Positions 1 to 13,515 of a DNA stretch of 64,000 nt are shown piece after piece. The translations under genes and the position numbers were made by a program. The notes below the pieces were generated by a model. The model saw only the letters and a list, made by a program, of their open reading frames with translations. It had not been told where the DNA came from and made no database searches. Origin of the DNA: Apostichopus japonicus (Eukaryota > Echinodermata > Holothuroidea > Aspidochirotida > Stichopodidae). The stretch spans positions 9,967,001 through 10,031,000 of the forward strand of contig NC_092569.1 in the NCBI RefSeq assembly GCF_037975245.1, in the 5' to 3' direction. Within the stretch, counting starts at the first letter, position 1; every line of letters starts with the position of its first letter.

Positions 1-829
1 AAAACTTTACATTTTCCTGACTCCCCCAAAGACTGGCATCAACCTTGAAGACAGAGTTCAAGCTTAATCTTTACAGATTTGTGAATGAACATTGGTGATT
101 ACTTCAATGTGAGGAGACCAACATGATGACTGTAATAGATCACACCATTAATATTATTCTATTTAATGAGTAATCGAATGGCCCACTCAATTAAAAATCT
201 GCATGGAGCTGTATTATATCCACACGTTCGCCCGTGAATTACGGCGATCTATGTTTAGTTATGATGACAAAAGAATGGCTGAACACCTAACTTTCTTTCA
301 TTTATTCAACTTTAATCATCTTCTAACCCTTCTCTCACCAAGCTATTTAAAATTCAGTAAGAGAATAAAATGATACCAGTTAGCTTTTAACATACTTCCA
401 GTCACCATTCAACACAGTTACCATCTGCCAACACTCCGAATAAGCCAGCCAAGATTGCTATTCTGCATTCCAAAGATTATAAATTTGGTATCGTTGTGTT
501 TGGTCACTTGTTTTGTAACTATTTTTGGTCAGTTAATTTGAAAGGAAACTTGATGAGTTGACTATAAGGACATACACAATATATCAGTGTTGGTTGTCTT
601 TTAATGTACCCATTAAATCTACATATGTTTAAGCGGGTAGTTGTTATGGAACAACTCCCTGGTTTAAGTATAGGTTGCAGAACTTGTAGCAGCAGGCACA
701 CATCACTGTTTTTTCTTCTTATTTAGATATATGAAAATGTTTTACTCAAGTTGAATACATGTGAGTTTTCTATTTTTAAGTTGCCCTCGCTGTAACTCCT
801 CGCTTCTTTTTTATGAATCTACTGCACAG
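1..829 (+). other. Intron sequence of MIB1
   Basis: No coding exon is recognisable here. It precedes the first visible MIB1 exon and ends in an acceptor (CTACTGCACAG) at 829, so it is the 3' part of an intron whose upstream exon lies outside the window. Confidence 0.7.
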
Positions 830-3800
830 ATTGAGGAATGCTTGGTATGCTCTGACAAGACAGCCTCCGTATTATTCCAACCATGTGGACATATGTGTGC
901 CTGCCAAGGTAAGAGCCATTAGTTACACTAACATCACCAGTAACCAGATCCTGTGTTTGCCAGAAGTGATTTATTTATCGCTAGTCCGTCATAAAAGCAG
1001 ATTATCCCGCACTCTAACAAGCTGCTGTTAAATATTCGCTTCTTCTTATATCTTGACAGGATCTTGTTAAAACATGAGATGAAATTTTCATAAAACCATT
1101 GTAAATATGTCACATTTCAGACATAGATGAAATTTAAAGTTGTGAAGAACAAAATTGTACGGGATAATGGTGCCCATAAAACGGGCAGATCGTAGCGTTT
1201 TTCAGGAAGTCTTTATCTTATTACTCAACTGGCTTATTCCTCTGCATGCATGGTAGGTACTTTATTCAATGCTGTCTCTTGTCATGGAGATTGCCTGCCT
1301 GCAGATGTTCGTAGTTTACACAGCAGCATATAAACCGTAGTGTATTGGTTTCATTACTATTTCATATCAATGAAATTCAGACTTAGTGCAGATTCTCCTT
1401 TTAACACAGAATGATCTCAAACCTCTCAGTAAATCTAGAGTCAGCGCTACTTTCCATATATAGGATAGATGCAATTATTTCGTTATTGATTGCATTAGAA
1501 AAGTTGTCCCTACATGTATCAGGGTGGGACATAAACTGATTCAACGCTGAATCACATCAGAGTCTATTTTTATCTGTTTCCTGTTTGTTTTGGTCGGTGG
1601 GAGGGGGGGGGGAGGGTTTCTAGTTGTCAAAAGTAGAAGACCTCATGAAATAATGCATGGCATCTTGTTTCTACCAATATATCAGTTTGACCTTCAGAAT
1701 TAGGATGGATTGTGGTTCGATCAGGAGCCAATTCATAGGCAATTGACCGAAAATCGCCAACAGGTAGTATTGATTACATAACAGATGGTCATTGTGTAAA
1801 AGTTAGATTACCTGATGGTTTGACTTCAAAGATGGATCAGTAATGGGTTGAAAGTGATGGCCATTCCCAGTTGCATATTTTGAAGGAATGATTGTTGAGA
1901 AATGCAAAGTTGTAAATATTTTCTTTTTCAATTTCTTGCCTGGTAATGCCTTCAAACAGTGACTGGAGATTGTGATTACTGTCATGTCAACCAGCAATCA
2001 ATTTCCATTGGTGATATTTGAAGCAGCTTTTAGAGTTGAAATTGATCAATATTTCAATGCCAATCCATATTATAAATAGCCCATGGCAATGTGTATCCTT
2101 TCGAGTGGTGAAGTAAACTTCCAAAATGTTGCAATTTTGTAAGTTGTATTTACACAAATATGGAAAAGTGTGCCGACGAAATGTTGAGGACGGAATCGAA
2201 TTAATTCATTACTCACTCAATTATATTCAGTTAATAAAAGAAATCCTGAAGGATCACTTTAATTGATTACTTGCAATCTTCTGACCAAAACCAAAAAGCT
2301 GCTTTCAATCAAATAGATTTGGTGTATGCAGCTCTTTTTTGTATCAGTGGTGTTGCAATCATTACAAAAGTACATGATATAAAGCTAGACCAGGGCCTAT
2401 AGGACATAATCATAACAACACTACATGATATAAAGCTAGACCAGGGCCCATACGATGCAATCATTACAACACTACATGATATAAAGCTAGACCAGGGCCC
2501 ATAGGACATAATCATAACAACACTACATGATATAAAGCTAGACCAAGGCCCATACGATGCAATCATTACAACACTACATGATATAAAGCTAGAACAGGGC
2601 CCATAGGACACAATCATTACAACACTACATGATAACAAGCTAGACCAGGGCCCATAGGACATAATCATAACAACACTACATGATATAAAGCTAGTCCAGG
2701 GCCCATAGGACACAATCATAACAACACTACATGATAACAAGCTAGACCAGGGCCCATAGGACACAATCATAACAACACTACATGATAACAAGCTAGAACA
2801 GGGCCCATAGGACATAATCATAACAACACTACATGATAACAAGCTGGACCAGGGCCCATAGGACATAATCATAACAACACTACATGATATAAAGCTAGAC
2901 CAGGGCCCATAGGACATAATCATAACAACACTACATGATAACAAGCTAGACCAGGGCCCATAGGACATAATCATAACAACACTACATGATATAAAGCTAG
3001 ACCAGGGAACAATGGACATAATCATAACAACACTACATGATATAAAGCTAGACCAGGGCCCATAGGACATAATCATAACAACACTACATGATATAAAGCT
3101 AGACCAGGGCCCATAGGATGCAATCATTACAACACTACATGATAACAAGCTAGACCAGGGCCCATACAGACACAATCATTAAAACACTACATGATATAAA
3201 GCTGGACCAGTACTCATAGGACATAATCATTACAACACTACATGATGAAAAGGCCCATAGAGCACCTAAGAAAGAATGATTTGTATGTCACCTTTGACTG
3301 TCCTTGCTGTACCAATGTTTTTTTTTCGTAAAGACCCTGAATACAGTCCATACATTTGTTAAAGTTTATTATGAGATCAGTAAATACAGCCAGATGGTCA
3401 AGTTGAATGACTTTAAGTGAATAATGGTATTAGTTGCTGTTACAGTATAGTCAACATTCAAGTTTCTATGCATATTCATCAACTGCGATGTCATTTTGAT
3501 TCATTACAGGCTGTGCAGGACTGATGAAGAAGTGTGTGCAGTGTCGTGGAGCTGTTGAGAAGTATGTGCCATTCATGGTGTGCTGTGGTGCAAAAGGAGA
3601 GCAGCTCAACAATGGTAAGTCAGCCCCAACACCAACAATAGTGAAGTCAGCTCCAACACTAACAATGTGAATCAGCCACAACACCAACAATGGTGAAGTC
3701 AGCTCCAACACCAACAATAGTGAAGCCAGCCCCAACACCAACAATAGTTAAGACAGCCCCAACAGCAACAATAGTTAAGTCAGCCCCAACATCAACACTG

Positions 3801-6800
3801 GTTAAGTCAGCTCCAACACCAATGATAGTAAGTCAGCTCCAACACTAACAATAGTAAGTTAGCTCCAACACCAACACTGGTTAAGTCAGCTCCAACACCA
3901 ATGATAGTAAGTCAGCTCCAACACCTACAGTGGTAAGTCAGCTCCAACACTATCACTGGTGAAATCAACACCAACAATAGTAAGTCAGCTCCAACACCAA
4001 CAATAGTAATTCAGCTCCAACACCTACAGTGGTAAGTCAATTCCAACGCCAACACTGGTGAAATCAGCTCCAACACCAACAATAGTTAAGTAAGCTCCAA
4101 CACTAACAGTGGTAAGTCAGCTCCAACACCAACAATAGTAATTCAGCTCCAACACCTACAGTGGTAAGTCAGCTCCAACACCAACATTGGTGAAATCAGC
4201 TCCAACACCAACAATAGTTAAGTAAGCTACAACACTAACAGTGGTAAGTCAGCTCCAACACCAACAATAGTAAGTCAGCTCCAACACCTACAGTGGTAAG
4301 TCAGCTCCAACACCAACACTGGTGAAATCAGCTCCAACACCAACAATAGTTAAGTAAGCTCCAACACTAACAGTGGTAAGTCAGCTCCAACACTAACAAT
4401 AGTAAGTTAGCTCCAACACCAACACTGGTTAAGTCAGCTACAACACCAACAATAGTAAGTCAGTTCCAACACCTACAGTGGTAATTCAGCTCCAACACCA
4501 ACAATAGTTAAGTCAGCTCCAACACTAACAGTGGTAAGTCAGCTCCAACACCAACGATAGTAAGTTAGCTCCAACACTGGTGAAATCAGCCCCAACAATA
4601 GTAAGTCAGCTCCAACACCAACAATAGTTAAGTCAGCTCCACCACCAACAATAGTAAGTTAGCTCCAACACCAACACTGGTTATGTCAGCTCCAACACCA
4701 ACAATAGTAAGTCATCTCCAACACCTACAGTGGTAAGTCAGCTCCAACACCAACAATAGTTAAGTCAGCTCCAACACCAACAATAGTAAGTTAGCTCCAA
4801 CACCAACACTGGTTATGTCAGCTCCAACACCAACAATAGTTAAGTCAGCTCCAACACCAACAATAGTAAGTCAGCTCCAACACCTACAGTGGTAAGTCAG
4901 CTCCAACACTATCACTGGTGAAATCAACTCCAACACTAACAGTGGTAAGTCAGCTCCAACACCAACAATAGTAACTCAGCCTCATGTAAGTCTCATGTAA
5001 GATCCAGGTGTCACGGGAAAGTCACAATTAATCACAGTGTACATTGTTGCATCTGCTTGCTGACATAATTAGTCATAAAAGGATTAATGTGGTAACTAGA
5101 ATTGGATCTATGCTACCATATTGTCAAATGTTTCTCCCAATCAGGTTTTTACTATTCTTTGGTTAATAACATAGAGTCAACAATTGAAAAGCAATTGTTG
5201 AGTTCTTTGAAGGCTGGATGGATGAGTTCACTAGTGGTATTCTCAAACTGAGAAATTGGTAAAAGGCACTTTTGCCCTTGCAAAATGCAAGTGTCAGTGG
5301 TTTCAAATTTAGAAACCTGTAGCTATCCCATGAAATCCCATGGTCTTTGTGTGAAATTGTTTGATTTTGGTGAAAACTGACACCCATTCTTCAGGGTTCA
5401 CCCTTTGATAAATGTTACCACAGGGATTTCCTGGAAAATGTCACAATACAGGATGACTCTAGAATTTGAGGCAACAATTTGATTTATAAAAATGTTTCCG
5501 CACAGTTCTCACATTTGAGACACACATGCAATGTTATGCTTGAAATGGGTTTCAAAATGCCGGTTTTCCACACATAGTCATGTAACAACAGGACCACAAG
5601 TCTACTTGTGAAGGTGGTGTTTGGTCAATATTGGTGAATAATGCTCATAGAATAAAGTTGCACAATTAAGTGTCCATAGTAAAGTAATACAGATTGCTAT
5701 CAGGTTATTAAACATATATTGCCCAGACCTTTTCCAATATTAGCATTCATTAAATTTAAGTAAGGAAAAAAAACAGAAATTTCCCAAATATTTGATCTAC
5801 TTTTCTCATTTTGTTTTGTTAATCAGAAGTGAAAGTATATGCTTGTCTTACAGATTGTGGTTTAAGTATCACAACATTGCATCATGGGATACAAACTGTT
5901 TTGAAACCTGAGATGTTACTTTCACAAACACTGTAGTATCAGCTGTTTACAAAGGGTCCTGCATGGGATTTATTTACAGATATTCTTTCTTGTTTTCATA
6001 TTACTGAGAACTTGAAGTCGCAGTTAAAACAAAAATTTTCATCGGTATGCGTGTGTGTACTTTTTCAGGGGGTTGGGTGAAGGGGGTTGGAGGAAGGGGT
6101 TTGATGAGAGCAAAATGTTGACTTTCACCAAACTCTTTGGTACTATTTTAGCTATTGGTGCAACAAAATGCTCCGCAGTCGATCAAATTTTATTTCATTA
6201 TGTTGAGTTGGTCTTCACATCTAGCAATCTGGCACTTATTGAAGAAGTCACAAAATGGACCCAACAAAATCATAACAAGAAACTACTGGAAAAGTCTAAC
6301 AACATCAATGATTTTTCCTCCTCTTTGCTTACAGCTGGAGTAAACGCCTCTACACCACCTTCCTTTGAGGTCCACAATACAACCCCTCCGCCGACGAATA
6401 ATGTCACCTCGGTCAATAATAATATTCCGGCCAAGATGAATAACACCAATGTGCAACTGATCAAGTTAGAACAACAGCTGCATGATATCAAGGAGCAGGT
6501 GAGTCCTAGACAATATCAGACTTAGAAAAACAGTCTTGACTCTGTAGGCCCAGTGTCGATATAAGAAAGAAAATGTTCAGGTCATGTCGATCTTAAAAGA
6601 AATGTGCAGTAATAGTCATTTCAGTGGTAAAAGAACTGGTTGTTAACTTGTAGATAACTTTGTGCTAAATAAGGGGCTAGGTGTAGACAGTTTGTTCCAA
6701 AAGAGCATCTTTGTTGATGTCAGATATATCTCAAGAAACCTGGTTAGTCATGGCTCTGTTAGTCTCAAGAGGACTCCTTCAATCATAGACATGTTAGTCT

Positions 6801-7979
6801 CAAGAGGACGCCCTCAATCATAGACATTGTAGTCTTAAGAGGACTCCCTCACTTGTTTACATGTTAGTCTCAAGAAAACTTGTGAGTCTCAAGAGGACTC
6901 CCTCAATCATAGACATGTGAGTCTCAAGAGGACTCCCTCACTTGTTTACATGTTAGTCTCAAGAAAACTTGTTAGTCTCAAGAGGACTCCCTCAATCATA
7001 GACATGGTAGTCTTAAGAGGACTCCCTCAGTTGTTGGAAGATAGTGTGATTCTTTTAAAGGTCATTTGGAACTGCCCCCTAATCTAGCATGCTGAAATTT
7101 GGTAAATGTACTTTTTAAGAAGCTCTGCTTCCCTCCCCAGACATAGTGGAGGGCTCTCTAAGACAATTAAATGTCTATGAGAGGAGCCGATGCTATGAGG
7201 GTTACAGTAGAAGGCTAGAGCAAGTTTGAACCTAAGTGACCATGTTAGACTGTCTAGGATATTTAGGGGTAATACTAATGACCTTCCAGTAAATAGCTTC
7301 ATTCTCAAAAGAGCAGAGACCTTTTCAAAGATCGCTTAAGAATGTTTCTCTCTTGCTGTGAATAATTTATTACAGCCAATGGTGCAGGGGGGGGGGGAGA
7401 GGGGAGGGGAGGGTCTTGGAGGTGTTATTTATATCCATTGCCATCCATATTTAGGGAGTAACTTATTGACAAATTTGTGAGAAGATTTCTCACATATGAG
7501 TGGAACATGATGGGTTGTTTGGTTGATTTCAAGAATTGCTTCTGGGTGTTTCAATACCAAAATTGTCTCATTAGGAGAACAATGTAATAGCTATGAATGA
7601 GTACGTCTACACGTTGTGGAATTATTTTTCTTTTTATACTGAAGAAGTCAGTCCACTTGTTATGATATACATACTCTTTTAACTTATTTTGAATCTATAT
7701 GAAAACACTGTCCCTTTACCTCTGACAGAAATTTCACCATCTCTCCCCCACCCCCTCCCCCACCCCACCAAGTCCCTTTACTCCACTTTGGAAGTTGACC
7801 AATGCTGAATTTTCTTTTGTTTTATTTTGCTTTCCTAGACTATGTGTCCAGTATGCTTGGACCGTATCAAGAACATGATCTTCCTCTGTGGCCATGGGAC
7901 ATGCCAGCTGTGTGGAGATCGAATGTCTGAGTGCCCTATCTGCCGCAAGCCTGTGGAGAAGAGGGTGTTATTGTACTAG
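830..7979 (+). CDS. MIB1: Mind bomb 1 E3 ubiquitin ligase, last four coding exons (5' part outside window)
   Basis: C-terminal part of the E3 ligase that ubiquitinates Notch ligands (Delta/Jagged) and drives their endocytosis in signal-sending cells. Exons: 830-908, 3510-3614, 6335-6498, 7839-7979 (stop TAG 7977-7979). Phases are 1, 1, 0 and all fit. Exons 1-2 encode a RING ([28 protein letters not shown]); exon 3 is a linker ending in the coiled segment [15 protein letters not shown]; exon 4 encodes the final RING ([38 protein letters not shown]). This closely matches the vertebrate MIB1 C terminus as I remember it, including the terminal Leu-Leu-Tyr, more than MIB2. The linker after LNN is Ser/Thr/Pro/Asn-rich and diverged. 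The introns hold large minisatellites, one beginning at the 3614 donor. MIB2 is the alternative; the LMKKCVQCR and [14 protein letters not shown] matches favour MIB1. Confidence 0.93.
2366..3245. repeat. 51-bp minisatellite, about 17 copies, in MIB1 intron
   Basis: Tandem copies of a 51-bp unit containing the words ACACTACATGATATAAAGC and CCAGGGCCCATAGGA. Because 51 is divisible by 3, the minus strand stays open as a fake 17-residue protein repeat. Variants alternate between GATATAAAGC and GATAACAAGC. Confidence 0.92.
3615..4981. repeat. ~26-bp minisatellite carrying repeated 5' splice-site motifs
   Basis: Starts exactly at the donor of the MIB1 exon ending at 3614. The unit resembles GTAAGTCAGCTCCAACACC plus a short AACAATA or TACAGTG segment. 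About 25 GTAAGT words occur by hand count, including the genuine donor. The exon end (CAGCTCAACAATG) resembles the repeat itself, so the array appears to have grown from the exon-intron junction. Confidence 0.9.
4982..6334 (+). other. Rest of MIB1 intron
   Basis: Unique AT-rich intron sequence between the minisatellite and the acceptor (CTCTTTGCTTACAG) of the exon at 6335. I see no conserved coding signal. The open frame running into the exon from 6055 is read-through of intron. Confidence 0.6.
6745..7035. repeat. Tandem repeat, ~36-42 bp unit, in last MIB1 intron
   Basis: Irregular copies of AGTCTCAAGAGGACTCCCTC followed by AATCATAGACATG or ACTTGTTTACATG. Confidence 0.85.
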
Positions 7980-8043
7980 AGTTCACTGTATCTAATAACG
8001 CTGTATGTATGTAAGACAGCTGGTTGTGTTGATGTCAAAGACT

Positions 8044-8049
8044 AATAAA
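8044..8049 (+). terminator. Putative MIB1 polyadenylation signal AATAAA
   Basis: AATAAA lies 65 bp after the MIB1 stop codon. This is a plausible short 3' UTR, although longer ones are possible. Confidence 0.45.
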
Positions 8050-9182
8050 TTATACAAGTCAACAGTTTCCCTAGTGAACAACCTTCATCTTAGAATGAAA
8101 TACAATGAAAGACAAAGGTCACTGTATTACAATTATTCCAATAGGCTTTATAAATGTGATTAAAATAATGTAACAATGTGTTTGGCATGATGACTTTTTA
8201 TATACTTGGAATCATTCAATAAATTATCCCTTAACATTTATGTGGTGACAGAATATCTAAGAGTGTTTCACAGTTTGAAACACTTACAGTCTAGTCTCAA
8301 TTTGGGAAACAATTTGATTAATATAATCAATGATTCAGCCCTAGTTTTACTTCCTTGTGTACATAGCCCTGTGCATATTACCATAGCAACAGGTGAAGCT
8401 TTCCGTCTCACATAAAGAGACGTGCAAACAGCTAGTCTCCTTAAAGTACTAGATGACAACAAGTTTAGCCTTGATTCCTATATGCAAATTAAGTCAAGCA
8501 TATGTACACCCGTTGTAAGAGTGATGTAGACCTAAATGTCAGTGGTTTATCTGTATTGCACCAAATTCTAAAAGTTTAAATGTTTTGGGAATCGATTGTT
8601 CTTGAAGCTTCATTAACCAACAAATTATTCCCCAACTATTGAGGACAGTTGGATTAGATTTTAATCGAACATTTTTATATCCAACTTAAAAATAATCCTC
8701 TGTCAGTCAGATATAAAAAGGTCTACAAGATGGATAGTTAGCTTATTTTTTTTTTTTTTTTTTCATTTCCTGTTTTTCTGTTTTTCAAATGCAACCAACT
8801 GATTGGATATGTCTGCTATACCTCTCATCTGCCAAGAGCTTTTTAGATATCTTCCATGACTCATCTACATATCCATTTATTCAAGTTTATGTTGCTTAAA
8901 GGGGATATAGCTCAGGATAATTTGTTTGTGTTTATGGTTGATAGATGCCAGATAATAGAGGGACCATATTCTGGAGAATCTTGGAACATTGTTTTTTATT
9001 GAGTTATAAGGATTATATTTGAGATATTATTGGATGAAATTGTTCCATCGTTTTAATATACCATAGGTGAACTTGAAGCAAACAGGTGTGATGTTATAGT
9101 TTCAAGTGGCATTTGAAAAGGAGAGAGTTTTGTGTTGCTTATATGTTTTAGTATTCATTTGACCTTAGATGGGATAGTGTTG

Positions 9183-9258
9183 CAATCCTAGACTACACTA
9201 GACTATCCTGGACTACACTGGACTATCTTGGACTATCCTGGACTACACTGGACTATCC
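9183..9258. repeat. Short tandem repeat, ~10-20 bp unit
   Basis: Alternating GACTACACTG and GACTATCCTG words repeated over about 75 bp. Confidence 0.85.
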
Positions 9259-9718
9259 TCCTAACACATTTTTCATTCTTTCCTTATGTTTTGCATAGTT
9301 TTCAATGTCTGTCCCTAAAAGTTGTTAGCAGGAGCTAACATATGGTTCTGTGAGAGTGCTAGAAAAATACAGTGTGTAATTAAACCACTGAATCACGGCT
9401 TAAACTGTACAGTGTGCACTTCCCAACAGAACTTTTTCTTAACCCCAAATAATTTTCACCATTATTTTTCAATATTCTGTAATGTCTTTTTTTTTTTTGC
9501 TTTTCTTTTGTTTTGCAACATGTCATATTTTACTTTATTTATTTGTTTTCTTGATTTCATTTTTTTGGCCAGTTCACAGGGTTCAAGTTCATTTGCTTAA
9601 CATTTTACCAACAGCCTGGGAAGGGATGACATTTATTTAAGGTCGGCTTGTTCGACCCTTGTGTTTTTTTCAAAGACATCAAAGAAACATCAGGTTTTCC
9701 ATCCCCCTAGGCAGCCAT

Positions 9719-9945
9719 GTTACACATTCACCCTGCTAGGTAGCAATGCTACACAGAGAGGTAGCAATGCTACACAGAGGAATCTTACAGCAATGCTACA
9801 CAGGCATCCCCTAGGTAGCAATGCTACACAGTCATCCCCTAGGTAGCAATGCTACACAGGCATCCCCTAGGTAGCAATGCTACACAGAGGAATCTTACAG
9901 CAATGCTACACAGGCATCCCCCTAGGTAGCAATGTTACCTATACA
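9719..9945. repeat. Minisatellite built on TAGCAATGCTACACAG
   Basis: Nine or so copies of the core AGCAATGCTACACAG. It is itself partly palindromic (TAGCAATGCTA), and the copies are separated by GCATCCCCTAGG or AGGAATCTTAC spacers. Confidence 0.88.
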
Positions 9946-12900
9946 TCGACAGCTCTTTTTATGGTTCATTGACTTCTTGTCCTTGTGTTCTTTCTGAATT
10001 TATTGTTATTTTGGTTCCTACTATTTGACTTTATATTTTTGTTTGCCATGGCCAGTGCTCCTTATGATTGACATTCAGCTCTGTATAAAATGTAAAACAT
10101 GCTAGTTATTAATATTCTAGTTATTAATAAGTTTATTTTGCTGCTATGTTAGTCTTTGTTCTGCTTTTGATTATTGTTCTATTGTTACTACTATATTATT
10201 ATCTATATTACCAGTGTATCACTGTTTGCCTATTCATTTCAGTATCATCATACAGATTATCAGACCTGCATAGATTACAGATGTATTTCATATAGATGTT
10301 CAATATAAATGTTAAATGCCCTGCTTATCTCAACAGAGGCAAATAATATCACAGCCAACTTTTGTCAGCACAGCTTAATTTCAGTACATTTTCTTTTTTT
10401 CTTTTATTGTCAGAATGGACCTTAAAAGGCCTTCAAAATATTGCTCTGATGATTCAGTATTCTAAAAGGTCAGAAGTATCTTTTCAAAAGTATTTGTGGA
10501 GAGCTTACCCGCAAAGTCATACCCTTTAAAGTCTCTAAGTCATACCTTAGACACTGAATATTTTAGGTTAGATAATAGATTACAGCAATTGGGCATCCAA
10601 AACAGCTGAAAGAGCTGATGGAGTCATGTGAAATTTGTACAGGTGGAACTGGGATTTCTAGCATGTTTGGGATGGATATTGATGAGCTTCAATACTGCAT
10701 TGAGTGTTAGCTTGTAGCATTGTGTGACACATTATTATATGGATACTCCTCAATGTAACTAAAATCATATGGCTGCTCTTAAATAGTGAATTATTCACCA
10801 TTAAATCCCAGTATAGAAAATATTGTTTCGCACAAATTTAATGTCATTTATTTTATTTTTTTGTTCATTTGTGAAATGTTGAAAGGACTGCCAAATTTCA
10901 TTGTTCTTGATACAGTTGTTGTGGATCTAAGTAAAACATTGTCTACAATGTCTAATCATTGCTGGAATATCGCCTAAGATGGGGATACTGTTAGATTGTA
11001 GGCTACCCAATTCAATGGAGAGATCGACCATAAACTGTATTTGTTACCATTGGTGTTTTATTTAGTTGATACTGTGTACATGTCACTTGTCATCCTGCAA
11101 TGATCTGGTTACCATGGTTTTCCGAAGCGGGATTATTGTATTAAACAAGGATTATGTCATCCATAAAATTGATAATTATTTGACCAACATATGTATTAAA
11201 CGGCCTACCAAATTGAGGTGAATGAAGTATTTCCTGTACATAAAGATTTAATTATTTCAAGATGATTCCTGTTTTTTGGTTTGGTAATATCAGAATATTT
11301 CAATAAATGATTCCATCATGACATGCCCAAATCATGCAGACACCTCACTTCTTAAGGAATTGAAACAATCGTTTTTGATTTGTAATCAGATTTGGATATT
11401 CAGTTCACCGCATCAAGGATCCATGTTTCAGCCAGTAACAAACCTCAAATGTTAATTAATTTCATCAAAATCTTTACATAACACATGTGTTAAACATGTT
11501 TTTTTCTTTTTTTCTGTGATCTATCATGGCAATTCATGTATTTCTGATTAGATTTTAAAATGATTGTATGTACCAATCTTTTGACTGATCTACACAGTAT
11601 AAGTTGGAATATGATGCATAATTGTTATTTGTGGCAACTCACACAAAGTTGTGTGTAAGTGACATGGTGGAATTAAGTGTAATCACAGAGTTCGTGTGTG
11701 CCCCATGCCGAACCCCATTACACCCCACAACACTATTATGATTGCTGGAACTCCTCCCATGGTGTGCTTTGTTCAGAGTATTAGCCGACAAGGAGAGCTA
11801 AAATAAAACCACACATTGGATCATAAAGTTTATGATGTACCAGTGGGCTTCAGGTGTGGAGAGAAAGGGGCTAGGGATCTTAAGGGACACATGCCATCGC
11901 ATTATTTTTGAAAAACGACAAAAGTCTCCCATTTCATAAATCACATGTGACAGTTTTTGGTGCTGCAAAGTACCCTTTTTCCTCTTTGCTTAAGTAAAAT
12001 GCACCACTTTGTTATTATAAAAAGTGCCCTGTTGGTGAAAAATTAGGTGTAATTGAAATGTGCCCTGTTGTTGACATGGATTGAAATTCTATTATTTATG
12101 ATACTTATAATACACAGGATCTGTTTTGCTCAATGTTTTGAAGCAACTTTGTGATTTACATCGAAGCTACAACTCACACTGTACATGGGTGGGTTTTCTC
12201 CTACAGGTTCAACCCTCTTCTGCCACCCCTGCTGGGCCTCACATGATTGCAGTACACAGCCTACCCCTTCCCTGCCCCATTGTTCCCCCACCCCTTATCA
12301 ACTTAAGCCTGTTTACACCCCTCAGTGATCTTTCTCCACAATGATCTGTCATTTGCATGGTCTGGTTTCCTTGGTTTCAGAAACTAGCTTATTGTAACAA
12401 TTATGCCAGTTGTAACAATTATGCCAGTTGCCAATTATGCCAATTGTAACAATGTGAGCCAGTACAGAATATATATTAGTCTCTGTCTGCTGGTCCAGTA
12501 TAGCAAACTTTACCATCCATGAGGCTAGATAGATTTATTCAAGATTGGAATTGTTGTCAGTAAAGGTCATCAGGTTTAGCCCCAAAGTTTAGCTGGGAAA
12601 AAATATTGCCTGACGTTTTCAAAAGTACTTAATGGCTCTAATCCTCTATTTTAGTAACAAACATTGAGGATTATTAAAATTGATAAATTAAATTAATCCC
12701 AAAAATCGAGGATTATTTAAAATAGACAATTGAATATCTCAGTGTGGATAATTTCTTTTAGAGTGGCAGTTAAGTTGCTTGCTTAAAGGTGTGCATGCCT
12801 GATTGGCTGACCATATTTGAGGGAAAAAGTAATGACCTTTAAAGTAAAAGTCAGAGCTAGAAAAGACTGGATGTTGTAAACAGATTTGTTGTGGAAGAGA

Positions 12901-13134
12901 AACAATAACAAGAGGGGTCAGCTAATTGTGCATTTAATATATGTTTACATACTATTACCTGAATTGTTGCTTGTGCTGCACATATACTGTTATTCCTGCT
13001 GATCAGTGGATCTATTATATAGGCTGCTGCTATTAAATGTAAATCAATTTAATCAATAAAGCGAATTAAAATTTAAGTCTTCTCGAGTTCATTCATTATG
13101 TTGTTTATGTCACTGGTAAAACACAATGGAAGGG

Positions 13135-13515
13135 CATGTCCGCCATAGCCCTCGGAGGAGGTGGGGCGGGGCGTGTGCACAATAGCCCATGGAGGAGGAG
13201 GGGCATGTGCACAATAGCCCTTGGAGGAGGAGGGGCATTTGCACGACAACCCTCAGAGGAGGAGGGGCATGTGCACGATAGCTGTTGAAGGAGGAGGGGA
13301 ATGTGCACGATAGCCGTTGAAGGAGGAGGTGCATGTGCAGGATAGCCCTCGGAGGAGGAGGGGCATGTGCACAATAGCCCTTGCAGTAGGAGGGGCATGT
13401 GCACGACAGACTTTGGAGAAGGTGTGGCATGTGTACAATAGCTGTTGGAGGAGGAGGGACATATGCACGACAACCCTTTGAGGAGGTGGGGCATGTGTAC
13501 GATAGCTGTTGGAGG
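13135..13515. repeat. 33-bp minisatellite, about 11 copies
   Basis: Unit contains GGGCATGTGCACAATAGCCC followed by TTGGAGGAGGAGG. The 33-bp period keeps minus-strand frames open and mimics a repetitive protein (CTCPSS-type units), but no gene signals support one. Confidence 0.9.

Noticed and set aside
2309-3175. Long minus-strand open frame encoding 17-residue repeats ([16 protein letters not shown])
   Set aside because: Produced by a 51-bp tandem repeat whose period is a multiple of three, inside an intron; no start, splice or homology support.
2366-4981. Possible CRISPR-like arrays
   Set aside because: Repeats are contiguous minisatellite units without unique spacers, in a eukaryotic intron.
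6055-6525. A 156-residue plus-strand frame over the MIB1 linker exon
   Set aside because: The first ~93 codons are intron read-through; a strong acceptor at 6334 and phase agreement define the real exon as 6335-6498.
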